Of a stretch of DNA of 64,000 nt, positions 20,639 to 31,321 are shown in pieces (within the stretch, counting starts at the first letter, position 1; each line of letters opens with the position of its first letter). The notes beneath the pieces are model-generated. The model saw nothing but the letters and a program-made list of their open reading frames with translations. It searched no databases and was not told the DNA's origin. Both the position numbers and the translations under genes were made by a program. This stretch comes from Gnetum montanum (taxonomy: Eukaryota; Streptophyta; Gnetopsida; Gnetales; Gnetaceae): positions 216,733-280,732 of the forward strand of contig MNCI01029340.1 of NCBI GenBank assembly GCA_015680685.1. The letters are read 5' to 3'.

Positions 20639-22030
20639 TGATGAGCTATAGGTAGTTCTTATATCTAACCATACAAATCACAAGCATTTATAAGTGACCT
20701 AATCATAATCCATGGATTATACTAGTGTGATATTTAGATCAATAAGTGTGATTGTAGGTCATTATATCTCAATAAGTAGAATTTGAAAATATTTTTTTGT
20801 ACAAAAAATTTTTAGGTTTACAAAAATGACCAATGCATATGCCTCAAGTGATACCTAGGGGTAGTCGCTTCTCATGCCTTAGTGGCTTCAATAGTTGATC
20901 CGATACTATTATTATTGCACCCTTCAAGCAAAATTATTTTATTAGAGCTCAAATTTCCTCCTCTTTTATCTTGAAATAATGGATATTCTAAGCAAATTCA
21001 CCTAGATTTGACATGATGTGCATCTTCCAAGGCTAAGATAGAGTTGGAAACATTTCATGGAAATTGAAAAATCAAGCTACGAAAAGAGGGTGTATTTAAT
21101 ATTAAACATATTTATCCTCTTTTTAAGCTTATGGTAGTCCATCATTCTCTTGACCAAGTTCTCAGTAACATCCTTCTGATTAGTGACCTTTCCTTTGAAA
21201 ACCTTAAGCTCCATGTTTATAATTTATAACTTTAGAAATGCTTCATGATGGAGCTTGTGCTCATTTTCATACAATAGGTATGAGGAAACCACTTATATCT
21301 CTAACTCACTTTTGGATTTACCTATAGTTAACATTATAAGATTAGCATAGTACAAGTTAGCAAGTTCCATGTATTACATCAGCCCATGAATTTGTAGTTC
21401 CTTTGTCTTAATCTTCACTTGATTAATGGAGTTGATTTCATTTGTGATGAGTTGGAAACTAGGATATGGAATATACAAGAGGGATTCATTAAGTTTGATA
21501 TTTGTTAATTGAATCTCTTTTTCATTGATTTTTTTTGAAGGCCTACTTGTTTTGTGTAATGATCTTGATTTTTTCATATTTGGTGGCCTCATTTTTTCAA
21601 GCTATGATCTCAATTGTTGATTTTTTTCCTAATAGCTTGTACCTCCTTTATTGAGAGATTCTTTTTCTCATATGTGAATTTGCATACATCCAAGTTAACT
21701 TGGGCTATCTACTCTTGAAAGTTCTTAAGATAATCCTTAAGTTGGTTCTTTTCTTGTTCAATATTCCACAAGCTTCTATTTTTAGAAGCAAGATCCTTGT
21801 TTTTTTTTATCAACAAAGTGATGTCCTTATTTAATGTGCTAACCATGGCTTTAACTAAGAAAGCAGCTGACATGAACTTTTCTTTTTCAACCTCCACCTA
21901 TTACTGCATATTCTCTAATTGATTGAATGCTTCATCTCTAATTAGGCTAAGTTGGTGGTTGATAGGGTTAGATAGTTGGGAATTAAGTTGTATAACTTCT
22001 TGTTGCATGGTGAGGAGCTCCTTTGAATTT
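20639..22030 (-). mobile_element. G4: truncated gypsy, partial LTR plus aORF C-terminus
   Basis: It begins TGATGAGCTATAGGTAG and continues with an AACCATACAAATCACAAGC block shared with the other LTRs, but the LTR breaks off after ~150 bp. From 20820 the minus strand encodes the C-terminal coiled-coil part of the aORF. This includes an open piece at 21374-21592 with KKINEKEIQLTN, matching KKVNEKQIQVTK of G1, and another at 21709-21897. The insertion split G3 in its pol linker. The right end is not defined. Confidence 0.65.
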
Positions 22031-22666
22031 CATAATTTAAACTCACTCAAGTGCAAAGAATCAATAAAAACTCTTAATTGAATAATAAAGGAAATGAAGA
22101 ACTTTATAATTACTAAAAAATTATTATAATGCATAATATGAGTAAGCACACTCTTGAGGATAAGTAATTAATCAATCAAACCCTTAGACCCTCTCACAAT
22201 ACAAGCTTGACCATCAAAGGATGATCGCACACTTTTAATATTGAAGAAGACCATTATTTGCTGTATCAAGAATATAATATCTTTTTAAAAATGATCTTAG
22301 CCATCTTATTTTGATTTATTTTGGTCCTTTATATATTTTTCAAGTGTCACTTCACCTTTTCCAAATGTTAGGTTTCCTTAAAAAGCACGCCTTTTCTATA
22401 AAAACCATTTTTAGATGGACTACAATTAAGTGTGACTTATAGTGTCCTTATACTTGCCATCCTACAACTACATCCAAATGTAATGATGAAAAGCAAAATT
22501 TTCTCATTAAAGTTTCTTGTCTAGCTATAACCCAACTATGACTAATAATTTCTAAACTATGGCTTACAACAAATTGTAGTGGCTCGTAAATCATCATCTG
22601 ACTCAAAAAAAGACAAAATTCATAATTTGGATACATTATGGTAGACTACAACTCACAATTGCTCAC
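22031..22666. other. unassigned AT-rich flank of G0
   Basis: I recognise no gene or repeat. It ends with CTCAC at 22662-22666, the likely left target duplication of G0; the partner CTCAG is at 59594-59598. The sequence should therefore be continuous with 59594 onward, which holds an integrase remnant, so it may be the LTR or 3' end of that older element. Confidence 0.45.
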
Positions 22667-22690
22667 TCATGAGTGACAAAGTAAGCCCTA
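22667..22690 (-). repeat. G0 3' LTR, first fragment
   Basis: Reads TCATGAGTGACAAAG and ends CCCTA. It matches the first 24 bases of the other LTRs (TGATGAGTGG..., AGGTACCCCTA). G2 inserted immediately after it, and CCCTA recurs at 31317-31321 on the other side of G2, after which the LTR resumes. Confidence 0.7.
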
Positions 22691-23574
22691 TGATGAGTGG
22701 CGAGGTACCCCTACACTCAACCATACAAATACAAGCATTTCACGCATGATCTGGTTGAACTCTATAGACGGACTAGTTGTGGTATCTCGACAGTTACTTG
22801 TAGATCATAGTTCACTGTCTTCCCACCTAGACTAGTATTAGCTTTGTCACATATGGTTTAGTCTAGAGTAAGGTGTATGATGTGTTCCTACACTAATGCT
22901 ACTCCTGGGTATGATGGTAAATAATATCGACTAAACTAGGAGAGAGAGAGTGTGAGAGAGAGAATCTAACTAGCCTAAGTGCAATGAGCATCCATTCCTT
23001 AATCATCCATACACATCTTGGACTTCATGCATGACTACCCTTAGGATTACCAAGCACATGACCTAAGTACACTATTGGGTTACCAAGTAGTCACACTTAA
23101 ATGCTCGTGATTAAGTCGTACTCATTCTACGTTACTATAAGGATAAAGAGATATTAACTAAGAAAGTAGTAAATAGAAATTAAATAAATAATTAAGCTAA
23201 GTGGATGCTACAATGATGAAGTAATCTCGATCTTTACTGTCAATCATGTACGTGTCCAAGTACGTCACACTCGAATAAGGATGCTGTACAATTATAGTCA
23301 TCACACTACGGGCATGCACTGGCAGACAAGGGTTGAGAGGAAATTACTAAAAAAAGTAAAAAATTAAAATTTCAAGAATTCCAAAAAAATCCAAAATCCT
23401 CTCTACCAGAACAGCCTACCTATTATTTATAGATGAGTAGAAAGGCTGCGATATCGCATACGCGATATCGCATCTAGGCTGTGATATTGTGTACACGATA
23501 TTGCATTTAGGCTATGATATCATGTACATGATATCATGGCTGTGATATTGCAGCCAACAATTCATGACTCATCA
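22691..23574 (-). repeat. G2 3' LTR
   Basis: 884 bp. The TATA box on the minus strand (TATAAATAA, plus 23423-23431) lies beside a U3 cluster at 23447-23552 made of GCGATATCGC and decayed forms. It also holds a short (GA)n tract near 22941. It is 57 bp longer than its partner, largely through an extra U3 repeat. Confidence 0.92.
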
Positions 23575-23586
23575 TGCCCCCACGAC
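23575..23586 (-). promoter_or_regulatory. G2 polypurine tract
   Basis: On the minus strand GTCGTGGGGGCA abuts the 3' LTR and differs from the G1 tract by a single base. It would prime plus-strand DNA synthesis. Confidence 0.7.
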
Positions 23587-23765
23587 TGAATGAAAACTTG
23601 TCATCAAGTTAAAGTGAGAATAAGTTCTATTGATTACAAAGTTGATAGGTATGGGATTATTGACCGATGAGAATAGATTCATGTCATAGTGTGGAATCAG
23701 AACAAAATTGAGACACAACATAGAGAATGCAAAAGAAAATCCTATAGCTACAAAATTGGTTGAAC

Positions 23766-26563
23766 TCATGTAGTTTCTGGTGGTGATGGCTCCTCCATGG
23801 GTGCCTTTCCCTTGTCTTATGTTCTAGGTCTTAGGATTTGATGACGTTGAAGTATGACCTAGAGTTTCTCCTCTTCAGTTCAAGGGTCCTATGCCATCCA
23901 TGCCAATGTTTCGATGTTTAATGGAGTCAGCACCTCCCATGGGCACAGTAGTTGTGGAAAAATTTTATTTACTTTGACATACCAAGTCACAAACACCTGC
24001 TGTTCCTTCTCGTAAGCTCTGGCTTTGTCTCTGTATTCTTGAAAATCTACAAGCCATCGAGCCAAGTCTATTGCAATACCTTTTTGTCCCTGGTAGCTTC
24101 CTTTAACCACCTCAAGTTCAAAATTTGCAACCTCCAATTTTTGCAATAATTTCTTGCATTTTGCAATTTTTTTTTCATATTTGACATAGGTGGTGGCTAC
24201 CTATTGCTCGAGCTCTATTCTTGGGCTCCCTGCTATTAACATGGCAAGGTTGGCATACCATAGGTTTTCCAACTCCATGTACTCTGTAAGGTCCTAGATT
24301 TGCAGGTCCTGGTTATTAACTTTCGCCTGGTGGAAAAATGCGTATGTGTCCAATATGGCCCACCAGTCAATGTGTTGAGCACTAAGTGCGTTGATGTGGG
24401 CCTTGGCCATATGGATCTCCTTCTCGATGATCTATTTATAGATCACCACCTAGTCTTGAAAGTGCTCCTTTAGCTTCTCATGCCATTTAGCCTCATTCTA
24501 CCAAACGCTTATTTCAATAGCCATCTTCTGATGGATGGCACGTACCCCCTCCATCGAGAGGGTTCAATTTTCCATGGCTAAATAGTTCATGTCTTGGTTG
24601 ACCCTGATGAGTTGTTCTCGCAACTGTTGAAAATGCTCTTTGAGAACATTCTTTTGTGTCTCCATAGAGGTCAACCAAAGGTTGTCAACAACAAGTTATT
24701 TGTTTTCTTCTTGTAAGGCTTTGAGTGCCTTGGTATGCACATAAGTTTGCACCTATGCTATAGAGGCATCCTAAACAACCTTCTCTTTTTCTTCCGCCAC
24801 CTTCTTATTCTCCATCAATATTTTGGTAAGTTGCTCAATTTTGAAAATGTCTAGCTAGTCTGTGGGAACGAATTGAGAGGGATCCCACTATGTTGCTTGT
24901 AGGGTCACGGGCCTTTCTTGTAATCTTTGCACTTCTGCTTCAGCATGCTCAACCCTCATCTCTATCAAGACCAGATTCCCCTTTGTGGAAATGAGGTCTG
25001 ATTGGATTGCTGTAACATCCTATGGGATGTCAAACAAGGATGTCATTACTTGTCTTGTTTTTAGCAATAGGTCAAGTACATCCTCATGTTCCACAGGAGC
25101 CATTGAGATTCCAGCTAGAGTTTGAGCATCCCATGCTCTTGTAAGATCTATTGGTGGCATAATATACACATTGAATGATTCTTTAATGTGATCTACAACC
25201 ACTTCTATAGCTCCTATTGCATCCTAGTGCTACATGACCACCACCGTGGCCCCTTCACCAGTTTCTAATTGCACTTGAAAGGATGCAGCATTTTTTGAGA
25301 TTTGTTGTGACCAAGTGCTCTCCCCTCCTCCTATATGAATGGACACTTCACCCCTCATGTGATCCAAAGAAACCATGGGCTGTACGGAATCATTGATAAT
25401 GTAGAAGAGATTTGCGTCACCACAACTTCCCTAACTAACCATCTCGGCGGTGGCCTTGAGATGGCTCATCGATGGTCTGTAATCTTGTGGCGATGATGGT
25501 GGTTGATCCTACTGGCCTATGCTAGGCCTAGCTTCTTGTTGTTAGTTGGGTCCTGTGCTTGGAAGTTGGTTGGGTCCTACAAGTTGAGTTGCAGTTGGCC
25601 CTGCCATCTATTCTTTTTTTTGTTTCGGCCCCAATGTCTCACCAGTGATTTTCCTTGCGGCTGATGGCTTTAGCAATTTGTCATACAAATAATTTTGGGA
25701 TTTTGGAGGACATCATTGGTGTATCCTCTGATACCAGCACATCTACAAAGCTTCCTGATAAGAGAAGGGAAGGGCAACACAAGCTTCCCTATCTTTCATT
25801 CTTCAAATTGCCTCAGGATCTCTGTAAAATATAGATGAGGTAGGTTAGCATTAACCTTTCCCATCAACAATACACATCTCGTAGCTACATATGTTGAAAT
25901 TATTTTTAGGCCTTTTGTGAGAAAGGTGTGATAAGTCCCTATTTTAAAATAGATCCTCTCTTCCATCGTCAACTCCCCAAACATCTTATCTATCTTGCCA
26001 TACGTCCTTTCCAACCAAACTCGTCGCGCATCAGGGTCTGAGTAGGTAGAAAACTAAGAAACATTTGGCCCTATATTCAAAAGGTTTAATACTTCTAAAA
26101 TGGCCTAAACAGAGAAATCAACAGTCACACCACAAATTTTAACTATGGTGCCTTGTTCTTTGTTGTGCCAAAATTGGTACATTTCCCCTAAGTACCAATC
26201 ACCACTTTCTGAGAGGATAGGCCATAACAGGGATCCTTTGAGGTGATCCCTAACGGCCTTTGGAGAAAATTCTGTGAAAGATCCAAAGTTTAATTCCACA
26301 ATCACTGTAGTGAATATGGACCTTTCATGGATGGCTTGAACACAATCTTGGGGCAACATGAGATGTTGTCCCTATTCAGACGTTGCTACAGCTCCTCCTT
26401 TTGCCTACCTTGATTGCACAGTAGTAGGGTCCTCTTGGTGGATACTAAATGATTGTTCGTCCTGCTCTACATGCTATTTGGAAGGAACTTGTCCTTCACC
26501 TCGCCTAGGTCATTTGATCCCACCTTGAGCAGGACCTTCCTATTGTCCACGTTTCAAGGCCAT
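23766..26563 (-). pseudogene. G2 additional ORF (aORF), best-preserved copy
   Basis: From the ATG at 26563-26561 to the TGA at 23768-23766 spans ~2.8 kb, about 930 codons, with scattered stops. The N-terminal half contains VIVELNFGSFTEF, GDWYLGEMYQFW, VWLERTYGKIDKMFG and LPFPSLIRKLCRCAGI. The same ordered motifs occur in G1 and in the plant 'putative plant transposon protein' family. The C-terminal ~500 codons are K/E/Q/L-rich and look like a long coiled coil. The C-terminus is Pro-rich (MEEPSPPETT). Clean open pieces are 26105-26359, 25796-26014, 25020-25202 and 23889-24146. Its preservation in an element without pol suggests it mattered for propagation (inference). The biochemical function is unknown. 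Confidence 0.78.
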
Positions 26564-28539
26564 CTACAATCACACGAGGCCAATAGTTAGTAAGGTTGTT
26601 TCCAAAGTTATGTTATACCTTACTGCTTACCTTAATGGAATTTCTTTATCTCCGTGTGAAGTTAATTAAAATGTCCCCGAAAGATTATAATATTAAATCC
26701 TCTTTGCTTAGGTGGTTTCCAAATCTAATTTTTTGGTATAATTAAGGGGATGAAATTGTTTTTGACACATTTATCCTTAATTTTATAAATAATTACCCTT
26801 GATAATGTCCTTTGGGTGATGATAAATTTCAAAACAATTATGTGCTATTCGGCATGTGCCCCTCCCACATGACTGAGCTGAACACTCTGGGTTCAAGTAG
26901 GTTCAAATGGAATGAAAATCAGAGGACCAACGAGCGAGTTATGGATATGAAAGCAAAGGACGCCCAATTGCAATCATAGAGAGAAATTTAAAAGACGTCC
27001 CCTATGTGAATAGTTGAAAATGATGTTAAGTAGTGCAGGGGTGACATATATATAGATTTGTGGGATGCAATATAGCAGCCTATCGATGTTAAGGAACTAT
27101 GGAACATACCAAATTTTTAAGATTTTTCTAAAGTTGACGATGTAAATTAAGGACATGTGGATGAGTGTTAAAGGGTTCTAGGGTAATTCAACTAGTTTTG
27201 AAGGCATGAATAATTATGATGGTGTGGAATTGATCAATAAAGGACCTTGGGTGGTAACGGAGAGAAAAAGGCTATGTGATGGTTCATAGGACCGTTCAAA
27301 TTGGAGGGACAGTAATAAGGGAAAGAATATTGTTGAAAATATGTTGAGGGTAATAGATTGTGTGTGGAAGATGTGTTATGAGTGAAAATTACAAAAAATT
27401 ATGCAAGTGGGTCCTCCCCAAAGTAGGTTCCAACCTATAATGCCCTTGCGTAACCACACCTTAAAATGTCTGTAGGTACTAGAAGGGTTAAATGTAATCC
27501 ACATTGGTTCCACAAAACACACAGATATAAGTATCACTGGAATGAGGTAGGAATTCTACGCTATACGAGACATGAGCTACACTTACATGAACAACGAGAT
27601 GAGATGGAGTATAGAAGGGATTGTAGAGATTGGGACATGAAGTAACTGACCCAAGGCATAATGAATCTTGCATGTAAAGCATGATTAATGTGTCATTAGC
27701 TTGTTGTTCCAAGATTAGGACCAAGTCCATTCCTATGATTAGTGACACCGCGTTGCTTCATTCCATGATGAGCAACTATGAGAGTACCATAACCAACAAG
27801 GCGTACGATCACTTGGCATTTGGTTCAAGGGAGGAGTGAATTTTGCTTTGTGGCACTTGTTTTCTTTTTTCCTTTTTCTTCTTTTTTGATTGCTGAGTCT
27901 AGAGAAGTTGCCAACCTTCAGGCATGGGTGCATGTCTTTCCAGTGGGACCCCCTAGAACAACATTGGAATTTTGAGTGCCTTTTGATTACTCTTACTCCC
28001 ATTTTGCATTAGATCTACAAGGATCTTTGTACAACCACATTGCATGATAACTCTCATAGACATCACCAAAGAGAATCCACAAGTCCTCTTAATGCCACAC
28101 CTTAATCATTCCCTCTTGATCCATCCTTCTTCATTCTGGGTACAAGGAACATAAAATTAATTTTATGTTTTTAGAATGTCAAGAATATCACCGTACCTTC
28201 GAGTAGAACCTCTTATTTGTAGAATGGATGAGTGGATGTAATGGGCTCATTATCCAAATAATTGATCGCTCGAGACTCGATAGCATAGAACACACCTCAA
28301 CCAACAAGCCACATGAGTGTTTTATTCATAGATGAGATTACTTATAAAAAGAGAAAAAGATAAAAAGACAAAAAGATAAAACAAGAAATTGAAAAATGAA
28401 AAACTAGAAAACAAAAAATTGTAAAATTAAAGAAAATGAAAAATATTTATTAATCTTGCTTGTTATTGGAATGGGGGATATCCCCCATAACTAAATGGTT
28501 GAGCATGACAAGGATTAATAAATGAAAGATTAGGATACT
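26564..28539 (-). other. G2 spacer between gag and aORF
   Basis: No domain is recognised. It corresponds to the pol-aORF spacer of G1, sharing the GCAAGTGGGTCCTCCCCA block at 27398 and the A-rich tract at 28340-28450. It also holds a perfect 18-bp palindrome at 28471-28488. Two small frames, at 27488-27748 and 27739-28002, have no motif. Confidence 0.55.
28471..28488. repeat. perfect 18-bp palindrome
   Basis: ATGGGGGATATCCCCCAT is its own reverse complement. It lies in the spacer just 3' of gag in element orientation. Related but imperfect sequence occurs at the matching place in G0 (~48960) and G1 (~11420), so it may be a decayed conserved site or chance. Confidence 0.7.
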
Positions 28540-30265
28540 GGCATATTAGAAATATTGAAACTTGGTCATACTTACCCCATTGGGGTTCACACACCTAATT
28601 ATAGTAAGCATAGCGGGGTGATGTATAAGATGTGGTTTCTGGGTAAAGAGTTGACCCACTATGGTACTTGATACCATAGGATGGTATGCAAGGATCAGGA
28701 TGTCACCCTCCATGGCTGTGTTCATTGGGCCATATGGTTGTTTGAGTGTTAACTGGTGGCCCTGATGAAGTGACATGGGGCTTTGGGTTTGAAGAGAAGG
28801 ATGCACCACCAGGTTGGACTTGTGCTAAGTTGGAGAATGCAATGGAATTGGAACTGTGTTGTCCCTTCCTACGGTCATGTCTAAAGAAGGGACACCCTTG
28901 ATGTTGAGGAGGTCTCTCATTGCTATTGGAAATAGTAGCACAAATAACGTTCATGGGTTGTTGTTGTGGTGTAGACACTACAGGAACAATTGGTGGTGAT
29001 GTAGAAGGAGGGAAATGATGAGAATGTTGAAATTTAGGAGAAGTGTAGGTATACAAAGAAATGATTGTGTTGAGGACATGGGCTGATAGTACTAAGGAGA
29101 ATAATAATAATGCAGTGAGATAGAGTATGTTGACCCATTTGGGGAAATAGGATGTTGGACTAGATAGGCATTTGGATTCGAATGATACGAAGGGTGTCTC
29201 TGGTTCAGGGATGGCTTCCCTCATGACTGGGATTGTTGCCACTATGATTGAACATAGTATCTCTGTATGAACTCTGGGTGTAACGTACTTCCCAAATGCT
29301 CAAATAAATGTAACAAGATTGGAAATTGGCCCTTAGGGTGATCGTATAGGCAAATGTTGCATTCATACATGTGATTGGTAGTTAAGCTCTTATTTCCCTC
29401 ATCCCTTCTTTTCGATTGTCTAATGATACTTTGTGCTACTTCTCGGGTTTTCAAAACTTTATTTCCAATAATATTGATATATTCTCCACACTTTTTATGT
29501 GTCCATTCCAGCATCTTCTTTGCCTTGATTTCCTCTAATGATTGTTGTACTAGCAAAGATGGTTCTTCCTCCTTGAGATAGTTTGATTTCTCCTTTTTAT
29601 CATTATGGACCTCTGTTAAGTTGATATTTTGGTCTCATTGATGTTTTTCAACACTCTCCCATCTAGCCATTTCTCCTTCTTCTTTCGCTAATTACTTAAT
29701 AAGCTCTTGGAATTGATGGGTCTGTAGTTCATATAGTTGACCTAGGGCATACATCCCTAGGATCTCTCTTATTTCATCATGAAGCCCATCAATGATATGG
29801 TACATTAGCCTTTCCTCGGAGAACTCATGGCTTGGATAGTTGTTTAACAGTGCATAATATCTTTCTAAGGCCATGTCCAAGGGTTCATGTTGTGCTTGTT
29901 TCCACTCTTGGATTCGTTTCCTCAAGGTTGACACTCTTGCGTAGGTTTGATATCGTTCATTAAAGAGTTCTACCATTGTTGGCCAACGTCAAATTGAATT
30001 TGGTTTTAACAATCTATACCATACTTTTGCTTGGCCAACGAGTGTCATAAGAAAGAGTTTGAGTTTTTTGCCAAACATTATCAATGTTGTTCCATGCACA
30101 GGCATCGTAGAAGGCTTGTAAATGTTGTTGCGGATCTAAGTCATAGCCTCCTAAGAAATTGGGAAAGTTGTTTAAATTGAGCCTGGGTAGGCGACTCTCT
30201 TTACGATGCCTATCGGAGATTCGAATAGCCTCTTGTATTTGCGTTAGGCTTGTAGTGGCCAGTAG
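28540..30265 (-). pseudogene. G2 gag (decayed)
   Basis: Begins near the N run with NFLGGYDLDPQQHLQAFYDAC, the typical start of the capsid-like core. Open pieces follow at 29976-29692 (LFNERYQTYARV, EPLDMALERYYALLNNYP), 29556-29242 (with CNICLYDHPKG) and 29242-28703 (Pro-rich, with a short hydrophobic run). The cysteine motif has the same C-x2-C-x3-H spacing as G1. Three or more frameshifts or stops separate the pieces. The role would be particle formation. Confidence 0.8.
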
Positions 30266-30271
30266 GGATTC

Positions 30272-30285
30272 NNNNNNNNNNNNNN
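30272..30285. other. assembly gap (14 N)
   Basis: Fourteen undetermined bases lie in the 5' part of G2 gag. The flanking sequence is continuous with gag homology on the right and the gag leader on the left, so little appears to be missing, but the true length is unknown. Confidence 0.95.
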
Positions 30286-30470
30286 GTTGGTTCTCTAATG
30301 AATTGCCTTACTAGATGTGGTATTATCATAGTCTTGTAGGTGAGGCATGGTTGTGCAATTGTGTGTGAATTTGTATGTGACTTTTTGTAATTATTTCTTC
30401 CTATAAGATATGTCGTTAATTCCTATACAATGACCTTGTATGATATAACTAATCTAGATAACTAGCACCG

Positions 30471-30488
30471 TCCCCGACAATGGTGCCA
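30471..30488 (-). promoter_or_regulatory. G2 primer-binding site (tRNA-Asp type)
   Basis: On the minus strand TGGCACCATTGTCGGGGA lies one base from the 5' LTR. It differs from the recalled tRNA-Asp-complementary site TGGCGCCGTTGCCGGGGA at three positions, all C-to-T or G-to-A. It is the clearest of the three primer sites in the window. Confidence 0.7.
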
Positions 30489-30489
30489 A

Positions 30490-30735
30490 TGATGAGTGGC
30501 GAGGTACCCCTACACTCAACCATACGAATACGATCATTTCATGTATGATCCGTTCAAACTTCGTAGATGGACTAGTTGTGGTATCTAGACGGTTACTCGT
30601 AGATTGCAGTTCGCTGTCTTCCCACCTAAACTAGTATTAGCTTTGTCATGTATGGTTTAGTCCAGAGTGAGGTGTATGATGTGTTCCTACACTAATGCTA
30701 CTCCTGGGTATGATGGTAAATAATATTGACTAAAC

Positions 30736-30770
<35 letters not shown>

Positions 30771-31316
30771 CTAACTAGCATAAGTGCTATGAGCATCCAT
30801 TCCTTAATCACCCATACACATCTTGGACCTCATGCATGACTACCCTTGGGATTACCAAGTGCATGGCCTAAGTATGCTATTGAGTTACCAAGTAGTCACA
30901 CTTAAATGCTCGTGATTAAGTCATACTCATTCCGCGTTACTAGGAGATAAGGGTAAAGAGATATTAATTAAGAAAGTAGTAATAACAATTAAATAAATAA
31001 TTAAGCTAAGTGGATGCTGCAATGATGAAGTAATCTCGATCTTTATTGCTGGTCATGTGCGTGTCCAAGTACGTCACACTCGAATAAGCATGCTGTACAA
31101 TTACAGTCACCACACTCCAGGCACGCACTAGGAGAGAAGGGTTGAGAGGAAACTACTAAAAAACTAAAAACTTAAAACTTCAAGACTTCCAAAAAAATTT
31201 AAAAATATCTCTACAAGAACTGCCTACCTCTTATTTATAGATGAGTAGACAGGCTGCGATATCGCGTACGTGATATCATGGCTACGATATTGTAGCCAAC
31301 AATTCATGACTCATCA
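30490..31316 (-). repeat. G2 5' LTR
   Basis: 827 bp with the same ends as the left copy, followed by CCCTA at 31317-31321. The TATA box is on the minus strand (plus 31231-31239). The U3 GATATC-type cluster is short here (31254-31297). A (GA)n run of ~30 bp lies at about 30740-30768, longer than in the partner LTR. Confidence 0.92.
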
Positions 31317-31321
31317 CCCTA

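Larger units (their letters stand above)
22691..31316 (-). mobile_element. G2: pol-less gypsy element (gag + aORF)
   Basis: This 8.6-kb element has LTRs at 22691-23574 and 30490-31316, both TGATGAGTGG to ACTCATCA, and a perfect 5-bp target duplication CCCTA. It has a good primer-binding site, a polypurine tract identical to that of G1 but for one base, a decayed gag and a nearly full-length aORF. No protease, RT, RNase H or integrase motif is found between gag (ends ~28540) and the spacer. It therefore resembles non-autonomous elements that keep gag (TR-GAG type) and would depend on enzymes from relatives such as G1. The N run at 30272-30285 lies in the 5' part of gag. Confidence 0.9.

Noticed and set aside
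23447-23552. CRISPR-like or satellite array
   Set aside because: The repeats are short, degenerate and confined to LTR U3 regions, with no spacer structure.
28703-29242. 179-codon frame in G2 with a hydrophobic run, considered as an env-like protein
   Set aside because: It is collinear with the gag C-terminal region, is Pro/Ser-rich, and continues from the cysteine-motif piece. It is better explained as gag tail, partly frame-shifted.
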